Assembly: GCA_903881545.1 (NCBI GenBank)
Contig: CAIRTQ010000083.1
Span: 1-39,706, forward strand
Direction of reading: 5' to 3'
Origin: an uncultured Elusimicrobia bacterium
GTDB taxonomy: Bacteria; Elusimicrobiota; Elusimicrobia; UBA1565; UBA9628
Length of the DNA: 39,706 bases
The translations under genes and the position numbers were made by a program. Shown here one piece after another: positions 7,465 to 15,211 of the stretch (positions are counted from its first letter, which is position 1; every line of letters starts with the position of its first letter). The notes under the pieces are model-generated. The model saw nothing but the letters and a program-made list of their open reading frames with translations. It did no database searches and was not told the origin of the DNA.

Positions 7465-7470
7465 TAGAAT
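7462..7470 (+). promoter_or_regulatory. Candidate -10 (TAGTAGAAT) for glpK
   Basis: TAGAAT at 7465-7470 lies 15 bases before ATG 7486 and would give a leader of about nine bases. The same TAGTAGAAT string occurs before the radical SAM gene at 13571-13579. It overlaps the stop of the preceding gene. Confidence 0.4.
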
Positions 7471-7485
7471 TTCCAAAGAGAACCT

Positions 7486-8964
7486 ATGCCAAGCTATATA
7501 CTCGCCATAGACCAAGGCACTACCAGCTCGCGGGCGCTCGTCTTTGATAAGGATCTTGCCATCCGCGGGACGGGCCAGAAGGAATTCCGGCAGATCTTCC
7601 CCAAGCCGGGCTGGGTGGAGCATGCCCCGAAAGACATCTGGGAATCGGTCGAGTTTTCCATAAAAGCCGCTCTCAAGGACGCCGCCATCAAGCCGCAAGA
7701 CATCGCGGCCATAGGCATCACCAACCAGCGGGAGACCATCGTCCTTTGGGACCCCAAGACTGGCGCGCCCCTGCACAACGCCATCGTCTGGCAGTGCCGC
7801 AGGTCGGCGGCCATCTGCGAGCGGCTCAAGAGAAAAGGCCTCGAAGCGGATTTCGCCAAGAAGACCGGCCTGGTTCTGGACCCTTACTTCTCCGGCACCA
7901 AACTGGCCTGGCTCTTCGAGAATGTCGCCGGCCTGAAGGAAAAGGCCAAGGCCGGAAAGATGAAGGCCGGGACCGTGGACTCCTACCTGGTCTTCAAGCT
8001 GACCGGCGGACACAGCCATGTCACCGACGCGAGCAACGCCTCGCGGACCTTGCTGCTCGACATCAAGAAGGTCGCCTGGGACGATGGCCTGGCGCGCGCG
8101 CTGGGCGTGCCGCTCGCCATCCTGCCCCGGGTCGCCTCCAGCTCGGAGGTCTACGGCAAGACGCGGGGGCTGGGCTTCCTGCCGGACGGCATACCGATCT
8201 CGGGCATGGCCGGCGACCAGCAAGCCGCCCTCTTCGGCCAAGCCTGCTTTAAGAAAGGCGACATGAAATGCACCTTCGGCACGGGCTCGTTCCTCCTGAT
8301 GAACACGGGGGCGGCCCCGGTGCATTCCCAGCACAGGCTGCTCACCACCATCGCCTGGAAGCTCGCCGGACGGACCACCTACGCATTGGAAGGCAGCGTG
8401 TTCATCGCCGGGGCCGCGGTGCAATGGCTCCGGGACGGCCTGGGCATCATCCGCAAAAGCCCGGACGTGGAGGCCTTGGCCGCGAGCGTGGATTCATCGG
8501 ATGGGGTGGTCATGGTGCCGGCCCTGGCCGGCCTGGGCGCGCCGCACTGGCGGGCCCATGCCCGGGGCCTCATCTGCGGCATCACGCGGGGCACCACCTC
8601 GGCGCACATCGCGCGGGCCGCCCTGGAAGCCATCGCCCTACAGAACTGCGACATCATCAAGGCCATGGAAGCCGACTCGGGCATCAAGGTCAACGCGCTG
8701 AAGGTAGACGGCGGCGCGTCGGCCAACAACCTGCTCATGCAGATCCAGTCCGACCTCGTGGGCGCGGACATCGTCCGGCCGAGGCTCATCGAGACGACCG
8801 CCATGGGCGCGGCCTTCCTGGCGGGCCTGGCCGTGGGCTACTGGTCCGGCCCCAACGAGATCGCGCGGGCCTGGCAGAAGGACCGGGTCTTCTCGCCGGC
8901 CATGGCGCCGGCGGCCAGGAAGGCGTTCATCGCCCGGTGGAAGGACGCGGTCGGCAAGGCTTAA
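7486..8964 (+). CDS. glpK: Glycerol kinase
   Basis: GlpK phosphorylates glycerol to glycerol-3-phosphate with ATP in the cytoplasm. The 492-residue product has the FGGY-kinase start [10 protein letters not shown], the conserved G-I-T-N-Q-R-E-T and I-V-W-Q-C-R-R-S, the glycerol-site [11 protein letters not shown], the G-T-G-S-F nucleotide loop, and the C-terminal D-G-G-A-S-A-N-N signature. The length is normal (about 500 in E. coli). No good Shine-Dalgarno is seen before ATG 7486. The aquaglyceroporin gene follows 16 bases later, so uptake and trapping of glycerol are encoded together. No glpD lies in the window. Confidence 0.97.
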   Translation: MPSYILAIDQGTTSSRALVFDKDLAIRGTGQKEFRQIFPKPGWVEHAPKDIWESVEFSIKAALKDAAIKPQDIAAIGITNQRETIVLWDPKTGAPLHNAIVWQCRRSAAICERLKRKGLEADFAKKTGLVLDPYFSGTKLAWLFENVAGLKEKAKAGKMKAGTVDSYLVFKLTGGHSHVTDASNASRTLLLDIKKVAWDDGLARALGVPLAILPRVASSSEVYGKTRGLGFLPDGIPISGMAGDQQAALFGQACFKKGDMKCTFGTGSFLLMNTGAAPVHSQHRLLTTIAWKLAGRTTYALEGSVFIAGAAVQWLRDGLGIIRKSPDVEALAASVDSSDGVVMVPALAGLGAPHWRAHARGLICGITRGTTSAHIARAALEAIALQNCDIIKAMEADSGIKVNALKVDGGASANNLLMQIQSDLVGADIVRPRLIETTAMGAAFLAGLAVGYWSGPNEIARAWQKDRVFSPAMAPAARKAFIARWKDAVGKA

Positions 8965-8980
8965 GGCGGGGGGAGATACC

Positions 8981-9694
8981 ATGGCGAGAGCATTTCTAGG
9001 CGAACTGCTGGGCACGATGACGCTGATCATCTTCGGCGCCGGGGTGGTGGCCGGGGCCGTCCTGAACAGATCCAAGGCGCAGAACTCGGGGTGGATAGTC
9101 ATCATCACGGGCTGGTTCGTCGGAGTGGTGACGGGCGTGTTCGTGGCCCAGGCCTTCGGCAGCCCGGACGCGCACATCAATCCCGCGGTGACCTTGTGCT
9201 TCGCGCTCTTGAAGGGGGACTTCAGCAAGCTTTTGCCCTATGCTTTGGCCCAGACCATCGGCGCCTTCCTGGGCGCGACGGTCGTCTGGCTGCACTATTT
9301 CCCGCATTGGCGGGAATCCCCAGACCCGGCGGCCAAACTGGCCGTCTTCTCCACGGCCCCGGCCATCAGGAGCTATCCTTGGAACTTGGTCTCCGAGATC
9401 ATCGGGACCATGGTGCTGATGGTGGGCGTCTGGGCCATCAGCGCCGGCCAGGTGAGCCCGGCGCTGGGGCCGTACTTGGTGGGACTGTTGGTCTGGGGCA
9501 TCGGGGCCTCCTTGGGCGGCACCACGGGCTACGCCATCAACCCCGCCCGGGATCTGGGCCCACGGCTGGCGCACGCGCTGTGGCCGATCGCCGGCAAGGG
9601 AAGCTCCGACTGGGCCTACGCCTGGGTCCCGGTGCTGGGCCCGCTGGCAGGCGCCGGCCTGAGCGCGGCGCTCCTGACGCTCGCGGCGCGATAA
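8981..9694 (+). CDS. glpF: Glycerol facilitator / aquaglyceroporin (MIP family)
   Basis: An integral membrane channel of 237 residues, expected to form six spans and two half-helices. Both NPA boxes are present: H-I-N67-P-A-V-T and Y-A-I-N187-P-A-R-D-L-G-P-R. Asp after the second NPA-R is the mark of glycerol-conducting members as opposed to water-only aquaporins. A strong purine-rich ribosome site (GGGGGGAGA) lies just before ATG 8981. The gene follows glpK in the order opposite to E. coli glpFK. A short hairpin follows the stop. Confidence 0.95.
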   Translation: MARAFLGELLGTMTLIIFGAGVVAGAVLNRSKAQNSGWIVIITGWFVGVVTGVFVAQAFGSPDAHINPAVTLCFALLKGDFSKLLPYALAQTIGAFLGATVVWLHYFPHWRESPDPAAKLAVFSTAPAIRSYPWNLVSEIIGTMVLMVGVWAISAGQVSPALGPYLVGLLVWGIGASLGGTTGYAINPARDLGPRLAHALWPIAGKGSSDWAYAWVPVLGPLAGAGLSAALLTLAAR

Positions 9695-9703
9695 TCCGAA
9701 ACG

Positions 9704-9720
9704 GCTGGGTTCTCCCCAGC
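9704..9720 (+). terminator. Possible terminator hairpin after glpF
   Basis: GCTGGG (9704-9709) pairs with CCCAGC (9715-9720) around a five-base loop and is followed by TTCTCCTG. The T-run is poor, so this is a weak call. Confidence 0.35.
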
Positions 9721-9786
9721 TTCTCCTGCCGTTCTTCCTCACCATATCAATAATAATGATAGGCACATGCAAATGCAATTAACATA

Positions 9787-9795
9787 TGCTAAACT
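9787..9795 (+). promoter_or_regulatory. Extended -10 (TGCTAAACT) placing +1 at the ATG of the MerR gene
   Basis: TG-C-TAAACT ends six bases before ATG 9802. With the usual six-base spacing the transcript would start at the A of ATG (leaderless). The preceding 45 bases are unusually AT-rich for this window. Confidence 0.55.
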
Positions 9796-9801
9796 CCCAT
9801 C

Positions 9802-10140
9802 ATGCGGACGATGGCTGAAGTCGGAACCGGCGCTGCGCCAGGGTTTTTCACCATCGGCGCCGCCGCCAGGCAGTTGAAGGTCTGCCCGGCGACCCTGCGG
9901 ATATGGGAGCGCAAGAAGCTCATCGCGCCTCAGCGCCTGGGCCAGAACCGGCTTTACTCCGCTGACGACCTTGCCCGCCTGCGCGCCATCAAGGGCCTGA
10001 TCCAGGATCGGGGCCTGAACCTGCAAGGCGTCAAGGCCCTACTCGACCGCCCGCAGTGCTGGGAAGTGAAGAGATGCACTTCCCGCCAGAAATCTTCCTG
10101 CTCGTACTATCGCACCTGTTCCAAGGAGGGCACACAATGA
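9802..10140 (+). CDS. MerR-type HTH regulator with C-terminal CWE-type cysteine motif
   Basis: This 112-residue protein has a MerR-like winged helix at about 15-75 (F-F-T-I-G-A-A-A, then [19 protein letters not shown] and L-I-Q-D-R-G). The long coiled coil of typical MerR proteins is missing. The C-terminal 30 residues hold five cysteines in C-W-E-V-K-R-C and C-S-Y-Y-R-T-C; CWE-x-x-x-C motifs recur in small metal- or thiol-linked sensor domains. The stop overlaps the cysK start as ATGA (10137-10140), so the two are translated together. I infer a role in controlling cysteine synthase or a sulfur/redox response; the ligand is not known. ATG 9802 is favoured by the -10 element six bases upstream. 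Confidence 0.8.
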   Translation: MRTMAEVGTGAAPGFFTIGAAARQLKVCPATLRIWERKKLIAPQRLGQNRLYSADDLARLRAIKGLIQDRGLNLQGVKALLDRPQCWEVKRCTSRQKSSCSYYRTCSKEGTQ

Positions 10141-11102
10141 AATTCTTCGAAGACAACAGCCTCAGCATCGGGCACACGCCTTTGGTGCGCATCAATCGGA
10201 TGGCCAAGGGGCTCGGCGCCACGGTGCTGGCCAAGGTGGAAGGCCGCAACCCCTCCTACTCGGTGAAATGCCGCATCGGCGCCAACATGATCTGGGACGC
10301 GGAGATACGCGGCGTCCTCAAGCCGGGAGGAGACAACCCGACGGTGCTCGAACCCACCAGCGGCAACACCGGCATCGCCCTGGCCTTCGTCTGCGCGGCG
10401 CGCGGCTACCGCCTCACATTGACCATGCCGGAGACCATGTCGCTCGAGCGCCGGCGCATGCTCAAGGCTTTCGGCGCCGAGTTGATCCTGACCGATGGCG
10501 CCAAGGGCATGCCCGGCGCCATCGCCAAGGCCGAGGGAATATCCGCCGCCGACCCCGGAAAGTTCTGGATACCCCAGCAGTTTAAGAACCCGGCCAACCC
10601 GGATATCCACGCCCGCACCACCGGCCCGGAGATCTGGGACGACACGGACGGCCGCGTGGACATCTTCGTCTCCGGCGTGGGGACGGGGGGGACCATCACC
10701 GGCGTGTCCCGCTACATCAAGAATATCCGGCAGAAGGACCTTTGGTCCGTGGCCGTAGAGCCGGCCGCGTCTCCGGTGCTTACCGCCATCCGCAACAACG
10801 AAACGCCCAAGCCCGGCCCGCACAAGATCCAGGGCATCGGCGCGGGCTTCAAGCCCGACGTCCTGGACCTGGCCCTGGTAGACGAGGTCCAGACCGTCTC
10901 CAACGAGGAGTCCATCGAGACGGCCCGCCGCCTGCACAAGGAAGAGGGCATCACGGTAGGCATCTCCTCCGGCGCCGCATTGGCCGCCGCGCTGAGGATC
11001 GCCGGCCGGCCGGAGAACCAGGGCAAGCTCGTGGTTGTAGTCCTGCCGGACGCCGGCGACCGCTACCACTCCTCGGCGCTATTCTCGGATATCACGGTAT
11101 AA
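10137..11102 (+). CDS. cysK: Cysteine synthase A (O-acetylserine sulfhydrylase)
   Basis: CysK joins sulfide to O-acetylserine to make cysteine, with PLP. The 321-residue product has the PLP lysine Lys44 in [11 protein letters not shown], the E-P-T-S-G-N-T-G-I loop, the phosphate-binding G-V-G-T-G-G-T and the late S-S-G-A-A. Several stretches ([14 protein letters not shown] and [12 protein letters not shown]) are as in E. coli CysK from memory, closer to the gamma-proteobacterial type than I would expect for a distant lineage. That may mean transfer. AAGGAGG at 10122-10128 is a strong ribosome site inside the end of the regulator gene, and ATG 10137 overlaps its stop. Confidence 0.96.
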   Translation: MKFFEDNSLSIGHTPLVRINRMAKGLGATVLAKVEGRNPSYSVKCRIGANMIWDAEIRGVLKPGGDNPTVLEPTSGNTGIALAFVCAARGYRLTLTMPETMSLERRRMLKAFGAELILTDGAKGMPGAIAKAEGISAADPGKFWIPQQFKNPANPDIHARTTGPEIWDDTDGRVDIFVSGVGTGGTITGVSRYIKNIRQKDLWSVAVEPAASPVLTAIRNNETPKPGPHKIQGIGAGFKPDVLDLALVDEVQTVSNEESIETARRLHKEEGITVGISSGAALAAALRIAGRPENQGKLVVVVLPDAGDRYHSSALFSDITV

Positions 11103-11135
11103 GAAAAGGGGCCGCGGCCATCAGCTCGATCCTCC

Positions 11136-11765
11136 ATGCTTTCAGCGTCGCAGGCTAATCGCGAGTATTTCCGGCGAGCCTACCGCAGCGGGGAGCACGG
11201 CTGGGGGGCGGAGGGGCCGTGCCGTTATACGGTGGCATTCCTAAGGCGCTTGAGGCGCCTTATCCCGGGCGGAAGGCTTCTCGACCTTGGCTGCGGTGAA
11301 GGGCGCCACTCCGTCGTGGCGGCGCGGCTCGGGTTCAAGGTCACGGCCGCGGACTCCGAGCCATTGGCTTTACAGCGGGCTCGCCGGTTTGCGAAGCTCA
11401 AGGGCGTCCAAGGGATTTCCTTTTGCCAAGCGGATGCCCTGCGTCTGCCGTTCCAGGCCTCCAGCTTCAACGCGGTGCTGGACTATGGCTGCCTCCATCA
11501 CCAGAGGAAGTCGGATTGGGCGGCCTACATGGCGGGCCTGGCGCGAGTCCTGCGACCGGGCGGCTTCTACGCGCTTTCGGTGTTCGCCCCTAAGTTCCAC
11601 CTGTTCCAAGGGGGACGCAGGCCTTGGCACATCGCTCAGGGGGCCTACCGCAGATGCTTCACGCCCCAGGACATCAGGGGGCTATTCGATAAGGACTTTA
11701 AGATCCTGGAGCTTATCCCCGAAAGCCGCGGCTTCTGGCACGCGCTGATGCGGCGGAGAGCCTAG
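11136..11765 (+). CDS. SAM-dependent methyltransferase (class I, type 11)
   Basis: The 209-residue product has a Rossmann-type methyltransferase fold. Motif I is L-L-D-L-G-C-G-E-G-R-H-S (about residues 48-59), the acidic loop after beta-2 is A-A-D-S, A-D-A-L-R-L-P-F follows, and the post-motif R-V-L-R-P-G-G-F-Y-A-L is near residues 131-141. The substrate cannot be told from sequence. It starts 33 bases after cysK and may be cotranscribed with it. A perfect 8-bp inverted repeat follows the stop. Confidence 0.85.
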   Translation: MLSASQANREYFRRAYRSGEHGWGAEGPCRYTVAFLRRLRRLIPGGRLLDLGCGEGRHSVVAARLGFKVTAADSEPLALQRARRFAKLKGVQGISFCQADALRLPFQASSFNAVLDYGCLHHQRKSDWAAYMAGLARVLRPGGFYALSVFAPKFHLFQGGRRPWHIAQGAYRRCFTPQDIRGLFDKDFKILELIPESRGFWHALMRRRA

Positions 11766-11787
11766 CCTCAGTTGTTTGCCTCGCCGC

Positions 11788-11813
11788 ATGCCTCTGTCCC
11801 GCGAGAGAGGCAT
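11788..11813. terminator. Inverted repeat between convergent genes, possible bidirectional terminator
   Basis: ATGCCTCT (11788-11795) and AGAGGCAT (11806-11813) are perfect 8-bp arms around a ten-base loop. They lie between the stop of the methyltransferase (+) and the stop of the antitoxin-like gene (-). There is no T-run, so intrinsic termination is uncertain. Confidence 0.4.
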
Positions 11814-11898
11814 TGTGTCCAGCCAGCGTTCGCGCGCCACGACTTGATGCACGCGGTCTTCGCGCTCGGCCTGCGGACACCGCAGGACTGGCGGAATC

Positions 11899-12210
11899 TT
11901 ATCGGCCGGCGGCCTCGGGGGCGATAGGGAAGAATCCGAGCCTGATGCCATACACGGCCAGAATGGCATCCAAGGTGCTCACCGCCGGGTTGCCGGTCTC
12001 GGACAGCGTCTTGTAAAGAGTGGTCCGGCCTAACTTCGTCTTCTCCGCCAGGGCCCCGACGCCGCCTTGGGCCTCCACGACATCGCGAATGGCCTTAAGC
12101 AAGAACTTGATGTCGCCGTCCTCCGCGACGGAATTAAGATAGGCCGAGGCTTCCGCCGGGGCGGCGAGATGCTTCATCAAATAGTCGCGATGGGAGAGGG
12201 TCTGATTCAT
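11899..12210 (-). CDS. HI1420-type addiction-module antidote-like HTH protein, without a toxin partner
   Basis: This 103-residue protein fits the probable addiction module antidote family (TIGR02684, HI1420-like). It has an N-terminal D-Y-L-M-K and A-Y-L-N-S-V-A-E-D-G-D segment, then an HTH with T-K-L-G-R-T-T-L-Y-K-T-L-S-E-T-G-N-P and the closing D-A-I-L-A-V-Y-G-I-R-L. Family members normally sit beside a RelE/HigB-like toxin. None is seen on either side, so it is an orphan antitoxin or a free-standing regulator. GGAGG lies eight bases before the ATG at 12210. Confidence 0.85.
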   Translation of the reverse strand: MNQTLSHRDYLMKHLAAPAEASAYLNSVAEDGDIKFLLKAIRDVVEAQGGVGALAEKTKLGRTTLYKTLSETGNPAVSTLDAILAVYGIRLGFFPIAPEAAGR

Positions 12211-12293
12211 CTCAACCTCCGGTACTACGCCCATAGGTCCTGAGCCCTGCGGATATCCTTTGCCTGGGTTGACTTGTCGCCGCTTAGCCGCGA

Positions 12294-13385
12294 CTAAGCG
12301 GGCAGAGGCAGGGCGGTCCGGATTTCTTGCGCGATGGTCTCCAGCACCTGCCGCACAGGCACGATCTCGTGGACCCGGGTGACGTTCTGCCCGGCGAAGA
12401 CCACGGCGTGGTCGAGGTCCCCGGCCACGGCATTGAACATGGCCTCGGCGATGCAGTACGGCGCGGTGGCGGGGTTGCAGGTGCGCAGGCACTGATAGCC
12501 GCACTTGAACGGGACGCGCTCCCCGGCCAAGATCCGGTCCACGAAAGCGGTGCGAATGGCCCGGCCGGGCATGCCCACCGGGCTCTCGATGATGACCAAG
12601 TCCTCGCTGCGGGCCTTGAGATAAAGGTCCTTGAAGGCCTGAGCCACGGAGCATTCCAGCGTGGCCACGAGCCGCGTCGCGATCTGCACGCCCCGGGCGC
12701 CCATGGCGAGAAAGCGCGCCGCGTCCTTGCCGTCGAAGATGCCTCCGGCCGCGATGACCGGAACCTTGGCCCCGGTCTCCCGCTCGCAGTCCTGCGTCAC
12801 GGCCAGGACCTCGGCGACCTCGGTCTCCAGCTGGCCGGGGCGGGGGGGCTTCAGCTCCTCGGGCTTATATCCCAGGTGCCCCCCGGCCAAAGGGCCTTCC
12901 ACGATGAAGCCGTCGGGGATGCGGCTATAACGCTTCCTCCAAGCCTTGATGATGATGGCCGCGGCCCGCGCCGAGGACACGATGGGGATGAGCCGCGTCT
13001 TGAAGCCTTCGGTGAACGACGGCAGGCTCAGGGGCAGGCCGGCCCCGGAAGCGATGAAGTCGGCCCCGGCCGCGGCCGCGGTCCGGGCCAAGTCCTCAAA
13101 ATTGGACAGGGCGCCGAGCAGGTTCACGCCCACGACCCCCTTGGTAATGGCCTTGGCCTTGAGGACCTCTTCCGTGAGCGCGCGCCGGGAGGCGCCGGGA
13201 TAGTCCGTGTTGTTCTCGGCCGTGCCATAACCCAGGCCGACTCCCGCGATGGTGCCGGCCGCGCCGCACTCGGCGACGGCGCTCGCCAAAGAAGAGGTGG
13301 AGACCTGGACGCCCATGCCGCCTTGCACGATGGGTAGGGGGAGCTCTAAATCCCCGATGACGAGAGGTTCCAAGCGACCGATCAT
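12294..13385 (-). CDS. Nitronate monooxygenase-family FMN enzyme
   Basis: The 363-residue protein is a 2-nitropropane dioxygenase/nitronate monooxygenase-type TIM barrel that uses FMN. Conserved features are P-I-V-Q-G-G-M-G at the start, G-V-N-L-L, D-F-I-A-S-G-A-G-L-P, the E-G-P-L-A-G-G-H-L-G loop and A-A-G-G-I-F-D-G. The C-terminal part has a cysteine group C-x3-C-x3-C-x7-C (C-G-Y-Q-C onwards), which I recall from anaerobe-type members of this family and which may bind a metal or cluster. True substrates vary (nitronates, or enoyl-ACP in the related FabK). GGAGG precedes the ATG at 13385 by four bases. The nearest promoter-like element is about 175 bases upstream. Confidence 0.88.
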   Translation of the reverse strand: MIGRLEPLVIGDLELPLPIVQGGMGVQVSTSSLASAVAECGAAGTIAGVGLGYGTAENNTDYPGASRRALTEEVLKAKAITKGVVGVNLLGALSNFEDLARTAAAAGADFIASGAGLPLSLPSFTEGFKTRLIPIVSSARAAAIIIKAWRKRYSRIPDGFIVEGPLAGGHLGYKPEELKPPRPGQLETEVAEVLAVTQDCERETGAKVPVIAAGGIFDGKDAARFLAMGARGVQIATRLVATLECSVAQAFKDLYLKARSEDLVIIESPVGMPGRAIRTAFVDRILAGERVPFKCGYQCLRTCNPATAPYCIAEAMFNAVAGDLDHAVVFAGQNVTRVHEIVPVRQVLETIAQEIRTALPLPA

Positions 13386-13558
13386 GCGTCCTCCAGAGAG
13401 GTGCTCAAAAATTCCTGATGCCTCGACGCTACGACAGCAGGGCGCAAATCACTCTCTTCCCGCAGATGCAGAAAAACTCTGGTTCGCGATGGGCCTTTCC
13501 GGCAGTCTCTAGAGTTCAGTGGGAATGGGGCTCTCGGCAACCCCGCGTCGTCAATCCT

Positions 13559-13568
13559 ATTATAGCAA
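13559..13568 (-). promoter_or_regulatory. Extended -10 promoter (TTGCTATAAT) for the nitronate monooxygenase gene
   Basis: Reading the minus strand, TTGCTATAAT is a perfect extended -10 (TGnTATAAT). It leaves a leader of about 165 bases before the gene start at 13385. Confidence 0.6.
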
Positions 13569-13573
13569 AATAG

Positions 13574-13579
13574 TAGAAT
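13574..13579 (+). promoter_or_regulatory. -10 element (TAGAAT) six bases before GTG 13586
   Basis: TAGTAGAAT at 13571-13579 places +1 at 13586, where an in-frame GTG begins the radical SAM frame. This supports a leaderless GTG start. Confidence 0.45.
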
Positions 13580-13585
13580 CCTGTT

Positions 13586-15069
13586 GTGCTCATGGGAGCC
13601 ATCACCATTGGCAGAGCGGATCGCGTTAAGATCGGGCTTATTACCTGTCCCACTTGGACTCCCCATGGACCGGCGCTCGGTCTTGGATTGCTCAACGGCT
13701 ATCTCAAGCAACATGGGCACGACTCCTTCGTCATGGACCTCGCCAACGAGTGGCGCGCCGTGGCCAGAGGCGAATTCCGCAAGGCTATGGATGATGTGGA
13801 TGTCCAGCGCCTCGAAAATAGGTCCTTCATCAATCGGCTTTTCTCCGAGCACGAGCGCTTCGTGCAGGAGAAGGTCGACCGGCTCTTGGATTCGGGGGCC
13901 AAGATTTTTGGCTTTTCCATCTATTTCACGACCCGGGAATCCTCGCTGGAGTTAGCGCGGAGGATAAAGCGGCGAGATCCTTCCTGTCTGATCGTCTGCG
14001 GAGGGCCCGAGTGCATCCGCCAACAGGAGCTGCTCCTTCGCATCGGGGCCGAGGAGGGGATCATCGATGCCATCGTCCCCGGCCTGGGGGAAACGACTCT
14101 CGTCAAGCTCCTCGACAGGCGACGGGAGGGGCGGTTCGATGTCTGCCCTGGAGCCCAGGTCCGCCTGGGCGCAAAGTTCTTAGATGGAGGCGCCGCCGAG
14201 CCGACGGGGGACCTCGACGGCATCCCCTTCCCGGACTTCGGCGACATCGACATGGCCCTTTACCGGCAGCCGGTCACGCTCCCCACCTACTTTAGCCGGG
14301 GCTGCCCTAATCAATGCGCTTTCTGCGAGACCAAGGCCTATTGGGGGAACCGGTGGCAGAATCGCTCCGGCGCACGGGTCGCCCAGGAAATCGAGGCTTT
14401 GTGTCTTCGTCATCCAGGCATCAAACGCATCGAGTTCTGCGACACGCTCCTCAACGCCAACATCCGCGAACTAGAGTCGTTCTGCGATCGCGTGCTCGAA
14501 GCGCGCCAGCGATCGAATGGTTGGGCAGCGTCATCATCCGGCTGGACATGACATTAGCACTGTTCCAAAAAATGAAGGCTGCGGGCTGTTGTTGCTTGAA
14601 CATCGGGGTTGAAAGTGGCTCACAGAGAATCTTGGATTCGATGCAAAAACAGCAGACCATCCCGACCATCGAGAGATTCCTAAAGGATGCCAAAGCCGTG
14701 GGAGTGACCGCCGTCGTGAATCTCATGGTGGGATTTCCAACCGAGACCGAGGCGGACTTCAGGCAGACGCTTGATTTCGTGGTCAGGAACGCGGATGCCA
14801 TCGGACTCATCTCTCTAAGCCCCGTGCTGGTCAAGGATAACACCTATCTTCATCAGCACGCTTTTGATGAGTACGGCATCGATGTGAACTCATTCCATCC
14901 CGAATTCTGGTCCAGCCAAGATGGACAAAACACTTATCCGGAGAGGATACGGCGGTTTCAGCTCCTCTGTGAAACCGCCAGCAGGGCAGACATCGCCACT
15001 GAGGGCGCATGGTGTAAGGATTCGAGACTCTGGGAATACGCTGAATTCAAGGCCTCTTGTCGCCTATGA
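13586..15069 (+). pseudogene. B12-binding-type radical SAM protein with an internal frameshift near 14510
   Basis: The first frame (13586-14551) carries an N-terminal cobalamin-binding-like domain (K-I-G-L-I-T-C-P-T-W, then I-F-G-F-S-I-Y-F-T and V-C-G-G-P-E-C). The radical SAM motif follows in S-R-G-C-P-N-Q-C-A-F-C-E, giving C-x3-C-x2-C. The homologous continuation (E-W-L-G-S-V-I-I-R-L-D-M-T, then G-V-E-S-G-S-Q-R-I-L and V-G-F-P-T-E-T-E) is in a different frame and runs to the stop at 15069. The switch falls between about 14500 and 14525 and needs one missing base. All domains are otherwise well kept, so this is a recent mutation or a sequence error. The start is GTG 13586 or ATG 13592. Such proteins often act as methyltransferases or in lipid or cofactor synthesis; the substrate is unknown. 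Confidence 0.8.
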
Positions 15070-15110
15070 GGAATGAGCAAGTCTCGCGCCCTCTTCTTGA
15101 ATTATTGTTG

Positions 15111-15116
15111 TAAAAT
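15111..15116 (+). promoter_or_regulatory. -10 element (TAAAAT) for tRNA-Arg
   Basis: TAAAAT ends ten bases before the first tRNA base in an AT-rich patch (15098-15120), so transcription would start about three bases before the mature tRNA. Confidence 0.5.
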
Positions 15117-15125
15117 AAAAGCGAA

Positions 15126-15197
15126 GTCCCCGTAGCTCAATGGATAGAGCTCCTGCCTTCTAAGCAGGCGATAGAGGTTCGATTCCCCTCGGGGACA
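15126..15197 (+). tRNA. tRNA-Arg (anticodon TCT)
   Basis: The acceptor stem GTCCCCG (15126-15132) pairs with CGGGGAC (15190-15196), with discriminator A15197. The D-stem GCTC/GAGC and the anticodon stem CCTGC/GCAGG are clear; the loop CTTCTAA gives anticodon TCT. The T-loop is TTCGATT with one A-C mismatch in the stem. CCA is not encoded. A membrane-protein gene begins 15 bases downstream. Confidence 0.95.
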
Positions 15198-15211
15198 AAC
15201 TTTTCTACCAG

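Larger units (their letters stand above)
13386..13585. other. Divergent intergenic region with promoters on both strands
   Basis: About 200 bases lie between the nitronate monooxygenase (-) and the radical SAM gene (+). Back-to-back -10 elements sit at 13559-13568 (-) and 13574-13579 (+). The roughly 170-base leader of the minus-strand gene has no structure I can name. Confidence 0.5.

Noticed and set aside
11766-11898. Remnant of a toxin gene next to the antitoxin-like gene
   Set aside because: No frame in this short stretch resembles a RelE/HigB-type toxin.
12327-13337. 336-codon plus-strand frame over the nitronate monooxygenase gene
   Set aside because: It is antisense to a clear family member and of low-complexity Gly/Asp/His composition.
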